Notes: a model not told the origin generated them from the sequence alone. Positions 1 to 8,711 are shown, counted from the first letter of the stretch. The stretch is 51,636 nucleotides of DNA from Kingella denitrificans ATCC 33394 (GCF_000190695.1 NZ_GL870929.1:1524737-1576372); one strand, 5' to 3'. Translations and numbers: made by a program.

Positions 1-13
1 GTTGTAAGAGTTT

Positions 14-89
14 AGGCCAATAGCTCAATTGGTAGAGTATCGGTCTCCAAAACCGAGGGTTGTAGGTTCGAGACCTACTTGGCCTGCCA
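14..89 (+). tRNA. trnW: tRNA-Trp (anticodon CCA)
   Basis: A complete 76-nt cloverleaf. The acceptor stem AGGCCAA pairs with TTGGCCT, a G discriminator follows, and CCA is encoded. The anticodon loop reads CTCCAAA, giving anticodon CCA for tryptophan. The T arm contains GGTTCGAGACC. A tRNA-Trp directly before secE-nusG is the usual beta-proteobacterial order, normally downstream of tuf, which would lie left of the window. Confidence 0.97.
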
Positions 90-96
90 GACAAAA

Positions 97-130
97 AAAC
101 TAACCAGGCGAGACTTGGTTAGTTTTTTTT
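97..130 (+). terminator. Rho-independent terminator after tRNA-Trp
   Basis: The arms AACTAACCA and TGGTTAGTT form a 9-bp stem with a short loop, followed by a run of eight T. It separates the tRNA unit from secE. Confidence 0.85.
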
Positions 131-172
131 ATATGATAATTTAGCTGTTAGATAACAGATTGAGACAATATT

Positions 173-391
173 ATGAATCAAGAAACAAGCCCTGAAAAAC
201 AAGGTGGTTTAAGACTGTTTCGTTATTTCAAAGAATCTATAGCAGAATTTAAAAAAGTGGTGTGGCCCAAGCGTTCCGACGCTGTGCGTATGACGGGATT
301 CGTCTTGGTGTTTGTGACAATTTTTGCTATTTTCATTTATGGGGTGGATAGCATCATGTCTTTGCTGATCAATTTGATCCTGCTTAAATAA
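173..391 (+). CDS. secE: Preprotein translocase subunit SecE
   Basis: SecE is the small essential clamp subunit of the SecYEG channel in the inner membrane. The 72-residue product has a soluble amphipathic N-terminal half containing the family's VVWPKR motif (around residues 28-33) and a single C-terminal membrane segment (about 41-70). This is the short one-helix form common outside the enterics; E. coli SecE is longer, with three helices. It lies after the tRNA-Trp terminator and 16 bases before nusG, the conserved secE-nusG pair. No strong Shine-Dalgarno sequence is visible before the ATG. Confidence 0.96.
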   Translation: MNQETSPEKQGGLRLFRYFKESIAEFKKVVWPKRSDAVRMTGFVLVFVTIFAIFIYGVDSIMSLLINLILLK

Positions 392-407
392 AAATAAGGA
401 ATTGGAT

Positions 408-959
408 ATGTCGAAACGTTGGTATGTGGTACAGGCTTATTCTGGCTTTGAGAAGAATGTTCAAAAAACACTTAAAGAACGTATTGCCCGCGAGGGGATG
501 GAGGAGTATTTTGGACAAATTTTGGTACCGGTTGAAGAAGTGGTGGATATTAAAAATGGTCGCCGTACGGTATCCGAACGCAAATTTTTTCCGGGTTATG
601 TGCTGGTAGAAATGGAGATGATGGATAGCTCATGGCACTTGGTTAAGAGTATTCCAAAGGTTAATGGATTCGTTGGCGGTACAGTCCATCGCCCCCTCCC
701 TATCACGCAAAAAGAGGTAGATGCCATGATGGCTCAAGTTGGCGGCTCTTCTCAAGATGGTGTAATGAAGAAACCTAAGCCGCGAGTGGAGTTTGATATT
801 GGGCAGCAAGTGCGCATTAATGAAGGGCCATTCGCTGATTTTAATGGCGTTGTGGAACATGTAGAGTACGAAAAAAATAAATTACGTGTTATGGTGCAAA
901 TTTTTGGTCGGGAGACTCCTGTTGAGTTGGAATTTGGCCAGGTTGAGAAGACAGGTTGA
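408..959 (+). CDS. nusG: Transcription termination/antitermination protein NusG
   Basis: NusG binds the clamp of RNA polymerase, suppresses pausing, and links polymerase to Rho or to ribosomal protein S10. The 183-residue product has an N-terminal NGN domain (from SKRWYVVQAYSGFE) and a C-terminal KOW domain around residues 126-160 (QVRINEGPFADFNGVV). The frame is open from a TTG at 402, but the ATG at 408 is preferred: AAGGA at 396-400 lies 7 bases upstream and the protein then starts MSKRWYVV as in other NusG proteins. It probably forms an operon with secE. Confidence 0.96.
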   Translation: MSKRWYVVQAYSGFEKNVQKTLKERIAREGMEEYFGQILVPVEEVVDIKNGRRTVSERKFFPGYVLVEMEMMDSSWHLVKSIPKVNGFVGGTVHRPLPITQKEVDAMMAQVGGSSQDGVMKKPKPRVEFDIGQQVRINEGPFADFNGVVEHVEYEKNKLRVMVQIFGRETPVELEFGQVEKTG

Positions 960-999
960 GAAGATAGTGTGAGAGGTTTTAACTGATTGTTTATTTGAG

Positions 1000-1011
1000 T
1001 GCAGGCTGCTT
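1000..1011 (-). repeat. DNA uptake sequence (DUS), Kingella-type dialect
   Basis: TGCAGGCTGCTT is the complement of AAGCAGCCTGCA, the 12-mer that recurs dozens of times here in both orientations, in gaps and inside genes. Single intergenic copies include 8264-8275, 8671-8682, 9222-9233 and 45025-45036. DUS are recognised by the minor pilin ComP during natural transformation in Neisseriaceae. The A-A-G-C-A-G variant matches the dialect described for Kingella. It is the only copy in the secE-rplL stretch. Confidence 0.9.
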
Positions 1012-1027
1012 TCATAGATTTTCGCTG

Positions 1028-1056
1028 TTGTGCTTTGAAAAAATATCAGTTATAAT
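1028..1056 (+). promoter_or_regulatory. Probable rplKA promoter
   Basis: A consensus -10 box TATAAT (1051-1056) is preceded by TTGTGC (1028-1033) with a 17-bp spacer. It lies in the 162-bp nusG-rplK gap, about 65 bases before rplK, consistent with a separate promoter for the L11 operon. Confidence 0.6.
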
Positions 1057-1121
1057 CGCCCGCTTAATTTGGGGAGCGGAATCGTTCTGCGTTTTACCCG
1101 TTTTTTGGAGTTTAATTTAAA

Positions 1122-1556
1122 ATGGCAAAGAAAATTGTAGGCTACATCAAACTGCAAATCCCTGCAGGTAAAGCCAATCCATCACCACCTGTTGGCCCTG
1201 CGCTGGGTCAACGCGGTTTGAATATTATGGAATTTTGTAAAGCATTTAATGCGGCAACGCAAGGCTTGGAGCCTGGTTTGCCAACGCCAGTAGTAATTAC
1301 GGCGTATGCAGATAAATCTTTTACTTTTGTTTTAAAAACACCTCCTGCATCTGTACTTTTGAAAAAAGCAGCTGGCATTAAGAGTGGTAGCTCAAATCCT
1401 TTGACCAACAAAGTTGGCACGGTTACTCGTGCGCAATTGGAAGAAATTGCGAAAACTAAAGAGCCTGACTTGACCGCTGCGGATTTGGATGCGGCAGTTC
1501 GCACGATTGCTGGTTCTGCGCGTTCTATGGGTTTGAATACTGAAGGAGTGGTGTAA
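1122..1556 (+). CDS. rplK: 50S ribosomal protein L11
   Basis: L11 binds 23S rRNA helices 43/44 in the GTPase-associated centre, supports EF-G and release-factor function, and is required for RelA activation. The 144-residue product has the normal length, the proline-rich N-terminal interdomain segment (PAGKANPSPPVGPALGQRG) and the C-terminal rRNA-binding motif ending in TIAGSARSMG. GGAG at 1107-1110 lies upstream of the ATG. Its TAA overlaps the rplA ATG by one base, so the two genes are translationally coupled. Confidence 0.98.
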   Translation: MAKKIVGYIKLQIPAGKANPSPPVGPALGQRGLNIMEFCKAFNAATQGLEPGLPTPVVITAYADKSFTFVLKTPPASVLLKKAAGIKSGSSNPLTNKVGTVTRAQLEEIAKTKEPDLTAADLDAAVRTIAGSARSMGLNTEGVV

Positions 1557-2251
1557 TGGCTAAGATTTCTAAACGCTTGAAAGAATTGCGCTCTTCAGTT
1601 GAGGCCAACAAGCTGTATTCAATTGATGAAGCAGTTGCTCTGGTAAAAAAAGCAGCTACTGCTAAATTTGATGAATCTATTGATGTATCTTTTAACTTGG
1701 GTGTAGATCCACGTAAATCTGATCAAGTGATTCGTGGTTCGGTTGTTTTGCCAAAAGGTACTGGTAAAACAACACGCGTAGCTGTATTTACGCAAGGTGC
1801 CAACGCTGAAGCTGCTAAAGCTGCTGGTGCGGATATTGTTGGTTTCGAGGATTTGGCTGAAGAAATCAAAAAAGGCAATATGGATTTCGACGTGGTGATT
1901 GCGTCTCCTGATGCAATGCGCATTGTAGGCCAGTTAGGTACAATTTTAGGCCCGCGCGGTTTGATGCCAAACCCTAAAGTAGGCACAGTAACGCCTAATG
2001 TTGCAGAGGCGGTTAAAAATGCTAAAGCAGGTCAGGTTCAATACCGTACTGATAAGGCAGGTATTGTTCATGCAACGATTGGCCGTGCTTCATTTGCAGA
2101 GGCTGATTTGAAAGCTAACTTTGATGCACTGTTGGATGCAATTGTGAAAGCAAAACCAGCTGCTGCTAAGGGTCAGTATCTGAAAAAAATTGCCGTATCC
2201 AGCACAATGGGTTTGGGTGTGCGCGTTGATACTGCAAGCGTGAATAATTAA
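1556..2251 (+). CDS. rplA: 50S ribosomal protein L1
   Basis: L1 forms the mobile stalk at the ribosomal E site and in many bacteria represses its own operon. The 231-residue product is full length and carries the conserved GPRGLMPNPKVGTVT signature near residues 130-144. GAAGGAG at the end of rplK serves as its ribosome-binding site. It overlaps rplK by one base. The 231-bp gap to rplJ holds the L10 leader. Confidence 0.98.
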   Translation: MAKISKRLKELRSSVEANKLYSIDEAVALVKKAATAKFDESIDVSFNLGVDPRKSDQVIRGSVVLPKGTGKTTRVAVFTQGANAEAAKAAGADIVGFEDLAEEIKKGNMDFDVVIASPDAMRIVGQLGTILGPRGLMPNPKVGTVTPNVAEAVKNAKAGQVQYRTDKAGIVHATIGRASFAEADLKANFDALLDAIVKAKPAAAKGQYLKKIAVSSTMGLGVRVDTASVNN

Positions 2252-2292
2252 GTAAAAGAATTTGGGTGGTCTGTATTTGTGCCGGCTGCCTG

Positions 2293-2400
2293 AAATGGGC
2301 TACTTAATTTATTTAAGTAGAAGTCCAAGACCGTAGGGAACGCAAGTTTTAAAAAATCACCCTACGCAGACGGTAGTCCTGAAAATATTAAGCAAGTGAT
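2293..2400 (+). promoter_or_regulatory. L10 (rplJ) ribosomal-protein mRNA leader
   Basis: The 231-bp rplA-rplJ gap contains two structured elements. The first is a hairpin, CTACTTAA (2300-2307) with TTAAGTAG (2313-2320). The second is the stem CGTAGGG (2332-2338) with CCCTACG (2360-2366), followed by GCAGACGGTAGTCC. The GACCGTAGGG...CCCTACGCAGACGGT arrangement is the hallmark of the L10-(L12)4 binding leader that mediates autogenous translational control of rplJL. Promoter position within the gap is unclear. A DUS-like word, GGCTGCCTGAA, lies at its left edge. Confidence 0.75.
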
Positions 2401-2482
2401 TGCAAAATGTCTAATCAGGTTGCCGCGCTGGTGGAGTAGGATGTCTGATCCTATTCTTTTGATAAACAGTGGGAGGTAGACC

Positions 2483-2980
2483 TTGAGTCTCAATATTGAA
2501 ACCAAGAAAGCAGCCGTAGAAGAGATTAGTGCAGGTATTGCCAATGCTCAAACTATGGTAATTGCTGAATATCGCGGTATCAGTGTTGCCAGCATGACTG
2601 AGCTGCGTGCCAATGCGCGTAAAGAAGGCGTTTATTTGCGTGTTCTGAAAAACACATTGGCTCGTCGTGCAGTTGAAGGAACTTCTTTTGCAAATTTAGC
2701 TGACCAAATGGTAGGTCCATTGGTTTATGCTGCATCTGAAGATGCAGTTGCTGCTGCAAAAGTGCTGCACCAATTCGCGAAAAAAGACGACAAAATCGTT
2801 ATTAAAGCCGGTTCTTATAATGGTGATGTGATGAATGCTGCCCAAGTGGGTGAGTTGGCATCTATTCCAAGCCGCGAAGAACTGTTGTCCAAATTGCTGT
2901 TCGTTATGCAGGCGCCTGTTTCTGGCTTTGCCCGTGCTTTGGCAGCTTTGGCAGAGAAAAAAGAAAGCGAAAACGCTTAA
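2483..2980 (+). CDS. rplJ: 50S ribosomal protein L10 (TTG start)
   Basis: L10 anchors the L7/L12 dimers on the ribosomal stalk. The 165-residue product matches the family throughout, with the TELRANARKEGVYLRVLKNT core and a C-terminal alpha helix that binds L12. The start is a TTG: GGGAGG at 2471-2476 is spaced 6 bases before it, and the resulting MSLN... N-terminus aligns with the MALN/MSLN start of other L10 proteins. No in-frame ATG would preserve this N-terminus. The structured leader upstream suggests autogenous control, and a weak start codon fits that. Confidence 0.96.
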   Translation: MSLNIETKKAAVEEISAGIANAQTMVIAEYRGISVASMTELRANARKEGVYLRVLKNTLARRAVEGTSFANLADQMVGPLVYAASEDAVAAAKVLHQFAKKDDKIVIKAGSYNGDVMNAAQVGELASIPSREELLSKLLFVMQAPVSGFARALAALAEKKESENA

Positions 2981-3044
2981 TTTCTCAACGATTTTATTTG
3001 TTTAACATTTTAAATTTGAATCAATATTTTGGAGTTTAATAGTC

Positions 3045-3419
3045 ATGGCTATTACTAAAGAAGACATTTTGAATGCAGTTGAACAATTGACTGTGATGGA
3101 ATTGAACGAGCTGGTTAAAGCTTTTGAAGAAAAATTCGGTGTATCTGCTGCTGCAGTTGCAGTTGCGGGTCCTGCTGCTGGCGGTGCTGCTGGTGCTGCT
3201 GAAGCAAAAACTGAATTTGATGTAATCTTGGCTGCTTCTGGCGATCAAAAAGTTGGTGTGATTAAAGTAGTTCGTGCAATCACTGGCTTGGGCTTGAAAG
3301 AAGCTAAAGACTTGGTTGACGGCGCTCCTAAAACACTGAAAGAAGGTGTTTCTCAAGCTGAAGCTGATGACATCAAAAAACAATTGGAAGAAGCTGGTGC
3401 AAAAGTAGAAATCAAATAA
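3045..3419 (+). CDS. rplL: 50S ribosomal protein L7/L12
   Basis: L7/L12 is the multicopy stalk protein that recruits and activates translational GTPases. The 124-residue product has the N-terminal dimerisation helix (about 1-33), an Ala/Gly hinge (about 35-52) and the C-terminal globular domain with the conserved KVGVIKVVRAITGLGLKEAK stretch. GGAG at 3031-3034 precedes the ATG. It is cotranscribed with rplJ and followed by an attenuator-like hairpin before rpoB. Confidence 0.98.
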   Translation: MAITKEDILNAVEQLTVMELNELVKAFEEKFGVSAAAVAVAGPAAGGAAGAAEAKTEFDVILAASGDQKVGVIKVVRAITGLGLKEAKDLVDGAPKTLKEGVSQAEADDIKKQLEEAGAKVEIK

Positions 3420-3447
3420 TCTTTGATTTTTACAATTTGACAACTAG

Positions 3448-3480
3448 GGCTGGTAGTATTAAAACTACCAGCCTTGTTGT
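3448..3480 (+). terminator. Attenuator-like hairpin between rplL and rpoB
   Basis: A perfect 10-bp stem, GGCTGGTAGT (3448-3457) with ACTACCAGCC (3464-3473), lies 28 bases after the rplL stop. It is followed by TTGTTGTG rather than a clean T run. A weak terminator here would let part of transcription through into rpoB, as known for the rplL-rpoB gap in E. coli. The remaining AT-rich gap to 3641 shows no convincing promoter. Confidence 0.65.
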
Positions 3481-3641
3481 GCTTTGATATATTGGAAAAG
3501 TAAATTTTACAAAAAATTACTAATAAAGAGAATTTAAAAAGATTATTTTGTAAAATTTGTTTATATTTTACTCATTTTTACCAAAATCGGCCTGTGTCTT
3601 CATCGTCATGGGAATTTGTACTTTAATCGAGGTGTCTTGTA

Positions 3642-6600
3642 ATGAATTATACGTTTACTGAGAAAAAACGTATTCGTAAAAGTTTTGCGAAGCGTGAGAC
3701 CATTTTGGAAGTTCCATATTTGCTGACAACGCAATTGGAATCCTATGATAAATTTTTGCAACAAGACCGTGCCGCCGATAAACGTGTCGATGAAGGGTTG
3801 CAGGCTGCTTTTGGTTCGATTTTCCCAATCGTAAGCAATAACGGTTATGCAGAGTTGCAGTTTGAACAGTATATTTTGGGTGAGCCGGAGTTTGATATTC
3901 CTGAGTGTCAGCTGCGTGGTATTACCTATGCGGCACCATTGCGCGCCAAAATCAAACTGGTCATCTTTAATAAAGAGGGCTCCTCTAAGGTTGAGGATCG
4001 CGAAGTAAAAGAGATTCGCGAAAATACCGTGTATATGGGCGAAATTCCTCTAATGACACCGAGTGGCTCGTTTGTGATTAACGGTACGGAGCGCGTGATT
4101 GTATCGCAGCTGCACCGCTCGCCTGGTGTGTTTTTTGAACACGACCGCGGCAAGACGCATGCTTCTGGCAAATTGCTGTTTTCTGCACGGATTATTCCAT
4201 ACCGCGGTTCTTGGTTGGACTTTGAATTTGATCCGAAGGACTTGTTATATTTCCGTATCGACCGCCGTCGCAAAATGCCTGTAACGATTCTGTTGCGTGC
4301 ATTGGGCTATAGCGATAGCGAAATGCTGAATATGTTTTACGATTGTGAGACCTATTATTTGGGTAAAGACGGTGTTCAAACCGATTTAGTCGTAGATCGT
4401 TTGCGTGGTGAAACTGCCAAGTTCGATATTGTGGACAACGATGGCAATGTGTTGGTATCGGCGGGTAAACAAATCAACGGTAAAGTGATTCGCGAAATTC
4501 AAAAAGCAGGATTGACGCGATTAACGATTGATGCGGAAATTTTGTTGGGCAAAACCCTGGCCAACGATATTATCGTTCCGGATACCGGTGAGGTACTGGC
4601 CGCTGCCAATAGCGAAATTACGGAAGAATTGTTGGCAGAATTGGATATTCAAGAGGTGAAAGAAATCAAAACCTTGTTTATCAATGATACCGATGCGGGC
4701 AATTATCTGTCGGCAACGTTGCGTACTGATGAAACACGCGACAAGCAGGCTGCACGTATCGCCATTTACCGTATGATGCGCCCTGGCGAACCGCCTACCG
4801 ATGAAGCGGTAGAAGCCCTGTTCAACCGTATGTTCTTCCAAGAGGAGAGCTACGATTTGTCGCGCGTTGGCCGCATGAAATTCAACACGCGCACTTATGA
4901 GCAAAAATTGCTGCCTGCACAGGAAAATAACTGGTATGGCCGTCTGCTGAATGAAACTTTTGCCGGTGTAGGCGAAAAAGAAGCCAAACTGCATATTTTG
5001 AGCGTGGAAGACATCGTGATGACGATTGCCACGTTGGTAGAGTTGCGCAACGGCCATGGCGAAGTGGACGATATTGACCATTTGGGTAACCGTCGCGTGC
5101 GTTCCGTGGGCGAATTGGTAGAAAACCAGTTCCGTGCCGGTTTGGCGCGCGTGGAACGTGCGGTGAAAGAGCGTCTGAATCAGGCCGAAAGCGAAGGTCT
5201 GATGCCGACCGACCTGATTAACGCCAAACCCGTTTCTGCTGCCATTAAGGAATTTTTCGGTTCCAGCCAACTGTCTCAGTTTATGGACCAAACCAATCCG
5301 CTGTCCGAAATCACGCACAAACGTCGTGTGTCTGCATTGGGTCCGGGCGGTTTGACACGCGAACGTGCAGGCTTTGAAGTGCGCGACGTGCATCCGACCC
5401 ACTACGGTCGCGTTTGCCCGATTGAAACGCCGGAAGGTCCGAACATTGGTTTGATTAACTCGCTGTCTGTTTATGCGCGCACCAATGATTACGGTTTCTT
5501 GGAAACACCGTACCGCCGCGTGGTGGACGGCAAAGTGACCAACGAAATCGATTATCTGTCGGCAATTGAAGAAGGACGTTATGTAATTGCGCAAGCGAAC
5601 TCGGAAATTGATGAGAAAACCGGCAAACTGAAAGACGAACTGATTACCTGCCGTGAAAAAGGCGAAACCATTTTGGCGACTGCCGACCGCGTACAATACA
5701 TGGACGTGGCGACCGGTCAAGTGGTGTCTGTTGCCGCTTCGCTGATTCCGTTCTTGGAGCATGACGATGCGAACCGCGCTTTGATGGGTGCGAACATGCA
5801 ACGTCAAGCCGTGCCTTGCCTGCGCGCCGAAAAACCATTGGTCGGTACGGGCATCGAACGTGCCGTGGCCGTGGATAGTGCAACCGCCATTGTTGCCCGT
5901 CGCGGCGGCGTGGTGGAGTATGTGGACGCAAACCGCGTGGTGGTGCGTGTGCACGATGACGAAGCAACCGCAGCCGAAGGTGGTGTGGACATTTACAATT
6001 TGGTGAAATTCACACGTTCCAACCAATCCACCAACATCAACCAGCGTCCTGCCGTGAACAAAGGCGACGTGCTGCAACGCGGCGATTTGATTGCCGACGG
6101 CGCGTCCACAGACTTGGGCGAATTGGCTTTGGGTCAAAATATGACCATCGCCTTTATGCCTTGGAACGGCTACAACTACGAAGACTCGATTCTGATTAGC
6201 GAGAAAGTGGCTGCGGACGACCGTTACACGTCTATCCACATTGAAGAATTGAACGTCGTAGCGCGCGATACCAAACTGGGTGCGGAAGACATCACGCGCG
6301 ATATTCCGAACCTGTCCGAAAAAATGCAAAACCGTTTGGATGAAAGCGGCATTATCTATATTGGTGCGGAAGTGGAGGCAGGCGACGTATTGGTCGGCAA
6401 AGTAACGCCCAAAGGCGAAACCCAGCTTACGCCCGAAGAAAAACTGCTGCGTGCGATTTTCGGTGAAAAAGCATCGGATGTGAAAGACACTTCTTTGCGG
6501 ATGCCAACCGGCATGAGCGGCACTGTGATTGACGTGCAAGTGTTCACACGCGAAGGCATCCAGCGCGACAAACGCGCCCAATCCATTATCGATGCCGAGC

Positions 6601-7844
6601 TGCGCCGCTACCGTCAAGACTTGAACGACCAAGTCCGCATCTTCGACAACGACGCATTTGACCGTATCGAGCGTATGCTGGTCGGCCAAAAAGCCAACGG
6701 CGGCCCGATGAAACTGGGCAAAGGTAAGGCGATTACGGCGGAATACCTGCACGGACTGCCGAGCCGCCACGATTGGTTCGATATCCGCGTGGCCGACGAA
6801 GACATCGCCAAGCAGCTTGAACTGATTAAACTTTCACTGCAACAAAAACGCGAAGAAGCTGAAGCTGCGTTTGAAGTGAAAAAGAAAAAAATGACGCAGG
6901 GCGACGAGTTGCCGCCGGGCGTGCAAAAAATGGTCAAAGTGTTTATCGCCATCAAACGCCGCTTGCAGGCGGGCGACAAAATGGCCGGCCGCCACGGTAA
7001 CAAAGGCGTGGTATCGCGCATTCTGCCGGTGGAAGATATGCCTTACATGGCAGACGGCCGCACGGTGGACATTGTGTTGAATCCGTTGGGCGTACCTTCG
7101 CGGATGAACATCGGTCAGATTTTGGAAGTGCACTTGGGCTGGGCGGCAAAAGGCATAGGCCAACGCATCGACAAAATGCTTGCCGAACAGCGTAAAGTGA
7201 AAGAAATCCGCAAGTTCCTGAACGAGCTGTACAACAAAAACGCGGCGCACAAAGAGGACTTGGACAGCCTGTCGGACGACGAAATCCTGTTGCTGGCCGA
7301 CAATCTGCGCAAAGGGGCGACTTTCGCTTCCCCTGTGTTTGACGGCGCGAAGGAAAAAGAAATCTACGACATGCTGGAACTGGCTTATCCGAGCAATGAC
7401 CCCGACGTGCAGAAATTGGGCTTCAACGATACCAAAACCCAAATCACCCTGTATGACGGCCGCTCCGGCGAACCGTTTGACCGCAAGGTTACCGTGGGTG
7501 TGATGCACTATCTGAAACTGCACCACTTGGTGGACGAGAAAATGCACGCCCGTTCAACCGGCCCGTACTCGCTCGTTACCCAGCAGCCGCTCGGCGGTAA
7601 AGCCCAGTTCGGCGGCCAGCGTTTCGGTGAGATGGAGGTGTGGGCGTTGGAAGCCTACGGTGCGGCATATACCTTGCAGGAAATGCTGACCGTGAAATCC
7701 GACGACGTTACAGGCCGTACCAAAATGTACGAAAACATCGTCAAAGGCGAACACAAAATCGATGCGGGTATGCCTGAGTCGTTCAATGTGATTGTCAAGG
7801 AAATCCGCTCGCTGGGTCTGGATATCGATTTGGAACAGAACTAA
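3642..7844 (+). CDS. rpoB: DNA-directed RNA polymerase subunit beta
   Basis: The beta subunit forms one claw of RNA polymerase and carries the rifampicin pocket. The 1400-residue product is full length. The rifampicin region begins EFFGSSQLSQFMDQ at residue 537. D549, H559 and S564 correspond to E. coli D516, H526 and S531 and are all wild type, so no classical resistance substitution is seen. GAGG at 3629-3632 precedes the ATG. Codon use drifts from T-ending, AT-rich codons in the first 1 kb to GC-rich codons later. Unusually, rpoC does not follow directly; three small genes lie between. Confidence 0.99.
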   Translation: MNYTFTEKKRIRKSFAKRETILEVPYLLTTQLESYDKFLQQDRAADKRVDEGLQAAFGSIFPIVSNNGYAELQFEQYILGEPEFDIPECQLRGITYAAPLRAKIKLVIFNKEGSSKVEDREVKEIRENTVYMGEIPLMTPSGSFVINGTERVIVSQLHRSPGVFFEHDRGKTHASGKLLFSARIIPYRGSWLDFEFDPKDLLYFRIDRRRKMPVTILLRALGYSDSEMLNMFYDCETYYLGKDGVQTDLVVDRLRGETAKFDIVDNDGNVLVSAGKQINGKVIREIQKAGLTRLTIDAEILLGKTLANDIIVPDTGEVLAAANSEITEELLAELDIQEVKEIKTLFINDTDAGNYLSATLRTDETRDKQAARIAIYRMMRPGEPPTDEAVEALFNRMFFQEESYDLSRVGRMKFNTRTYEQKLLPAQENNWYGRLLNETFAGVGEKEAKLHILSVEDIVMTIATLVELRNGHGEVDDIDHLGNRRVRSVGELVENQFRAGLARVERAVKERLNQAESEGLMPTDLINAKPVSAAIKEFFGSSQLSQFMDQTNPLSEITHKRRVSALGPGGLTRERAGFEVRDVHPTHYGRVCPIETPEGPNIGLINSLSVYARTNDYGFLETPYRRVVDGKVTNEIDYLSAIEEGRYVIAQANSEIDEKTGKLKDELITCREKGETILATADRVQYMDVATGQVVSVAASLIPFLEHDDANRALMGANMQRQAVPCLRAEKPLVGTGIERAVAVDSATAIVARRGGVVEYVDANRVVVRVHDDEATAAEGGVDIYNLVKFTRSNQSTNINQRPAVNKGDVLQRGDLIADGASTDLGELALGQNMTIAFMPWNGYNYEDSILISEKVAADDRYTSIHIEELNVVARDTKLGAEDITRDIPNLSEKMQNRLDESGIIYIGAEVEAGDVLVGKVTPKGETQLTPEEKLLRAIFGEKASDVKDTSLRMPTGMSGTVIDVQVFTREGIQRDKRAQSIIDAELRRYRQDLNDQVRIFDNDAFDRIERMLVGQKANGGPMKLGKGKAITAEYLHGLPSRHDWFDIRVADEDIAKQLELIKLSLQQKREEAEAAFEVKKKKMTQGDELPPGVQKMVKVFIAIKRRLQAGDKMAGRHGNKGVVSRILPVEDMPYMADGRTVDIVLNPLGVPSRMNIGQILEVHLGWAAKGIGQRIDKMLAEQRKVKEIRKFLNELYNKNAAHKEDLDSLSDDEILLLADNLRKGATFASPVFDGAKEKEIYDMLELAYPSNDPDVQKLGFNDTKTQITLYDGRSGEPFDRKVTVGVMHYLKLHHLVDEKMHARSTGPYSLVTQQPLGGKAQFGGQRFGEMEVWALEAYGAAYTLQEMLTVKSDDVTGRTKMYENIVKGEHKIDAGMPESFNVIVKEIRSLGLDIDLEQN

Positions 7845-7848
7845 CGGG

Positions 7849-7877
7849 GTGCAGGCTGCTTTTCAGGCAGCCTGCAC
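7849..7877 (+). terminator. DUS inverted pair after rpoB
   Basis: GTGCAGGCTGC (7849-7859) pairs with GCAGCCTGCAC (7867-7877), four bases after the rpoB stop. The T run is only partial, so this may be a weak or attenuating terminator, which would matter for rpoC expression downstream. Confidence 0.6.
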
Positions 7878-7905
7878 ATCAGGATAAATCATAGGGAAAA
7901 CAGCA

Positions 7906-8244
7906 ATGCCCAGAACAGAACGCAAATTGGCCAAGCAAAGACAGGAAGTCCGCAGCCTTGGATTGAAAAAATTGATGGTAGGCGGCGCGGCCAGTGTGTT
8001 GATGTTGCTGTGGCTGATGTCCGGCAAGCCTTCCACATCGGGCGGTGCATTCAAGCTGATTTTGTTTGCGCTGCCTTTGGTGGTGGCGATGATGGGGTTC
8101 TTGGAAACCTCGTCCGGCATCCCGTTTTCGCGGTTTAGCGAAGCATGGGACGAATTGCAGGGCTGGCAGCGCGGCGTGCTCGGCGTGGCGATTTTTGTCG
8201 TGGCCGTGGTTGTGATTATGGGCGGCTTTATGATGATTGCCTGA
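7906..8244 (+). CDS. Small inner-membrane protein between rpoB and rpoC
   Basis: I do not recognise this 112-residue protein. It has a charged, basic N-terminus (PRTERKLAKQRQEVR), then three predicted membrane segments at about 22-40, 47-66 and 88-110, with a short loop ETSSGIPFSRFSEAWDELQGW before the third. It is the first of three genes in the 1443-bp space between rpoB and rpoC. A DUS lies right after the stop. No motif suggests an enzymatic role; a membrane accessory or structural protein is possible. Confidence 0.75.
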   Translation: MPRTERKLAKQRQEVRSLGLKKLMVGGAASVLMLLWLMSGKPSTSGGAFKLILFALPLVVAMMGFLETSSGIPFSRFSEAWDELQGWQRGVLGVAIFVVAVVVIMGGFMMIA

Positions 8245-8304
8245 CGGTTCGGGCTGCCCGAAAAAGCAGCCTGCACCCGCCGAATATTGCAAAAGGAATC
8301 GTGA

Positions 8305-8643
8305 ATGATGAATAAAACCGCCGCTATTTTGGCTGCCGCCCTGCTTTTGGTGCAGCCTGCCGCGCACGCCGCCCCAAGCGACAGCGAGCGCATCGCCGAA
8401 TTGGAACACCGAGTGAACGTGCTGACCGAACAGGTTAACCGCCTGCTGGCAGAACGGCACGGACGGCGAAGCGATGACGGACAAGCCGTGTATGTCTGTC
8501 GGCTGAAGGCGTTTACACAAACCTTCCGCGCCGAAAACACCAATCGGGGCAGGGCACGTTTGGACGTTATCCGCCAATGCCGCGCGGCGCACAACGAAAT
8601 GTTCTGCAAAGACGAAGACGTGTCCTGCCAAACCTACCGCTAG
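8305..8643 (+). CDS. Exported coiled-coil protein of unknown function
   Basis: A 112-residue protein with a clear signal peptide (cleavage likely after AAHA, about residue 22), then a short coiled coil (ELEHRVNVLTEQVNRLLAE) and a C-terminal part with four cysteines (CRLKAF, CRAAHNEMFCK, SCQTY) that could form disulfides in the periplasm. AAGGA lies 7 bases before the ATG at 8305; the ATG at 8308 is equally possible. Family not recognised. It sits in the rpoB-rpoC gap and is followed by two DUS-like words. Confidence 0.75.
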   Translation: MMNKTAAILAAALLLVQPAAHAAPSDSERIAELEHRVNVLTEQVNRLLAERHGRRSDDGQAVYVCRLKAFTQTFRAENTNRGRARLDVIRQCRAAHNEMFCKDEDVSCQTYR

Positions 8644-8711
8644 CGTTTTCAGGCAGCCTGAAACCCCAAAAAGCAGCCTGCACCCTTCGAAGTCCATAGA
8701 AAGAAACTGTT

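Noticed and set aside
3481..3641. Separate rpoB promoter in the AT-rich gap
   Set aside because: Several -10-like words exist, but none has a -35 box at 16-18 bp.
5250..5340. Possible rifampicin-resistance substitutions in rpoB
   Set aside because: D549, H559 and S564 (E. coli 516, 526, 531) are all wild type.
4521..6770. A 749-codon open frame antisense to rpoB
   Set aside because: It mirrors the codon bias of rpoB, has His/Phe/Gln-rich composition with no domain, and no ribosome-binding site; a shadow of the real gene.
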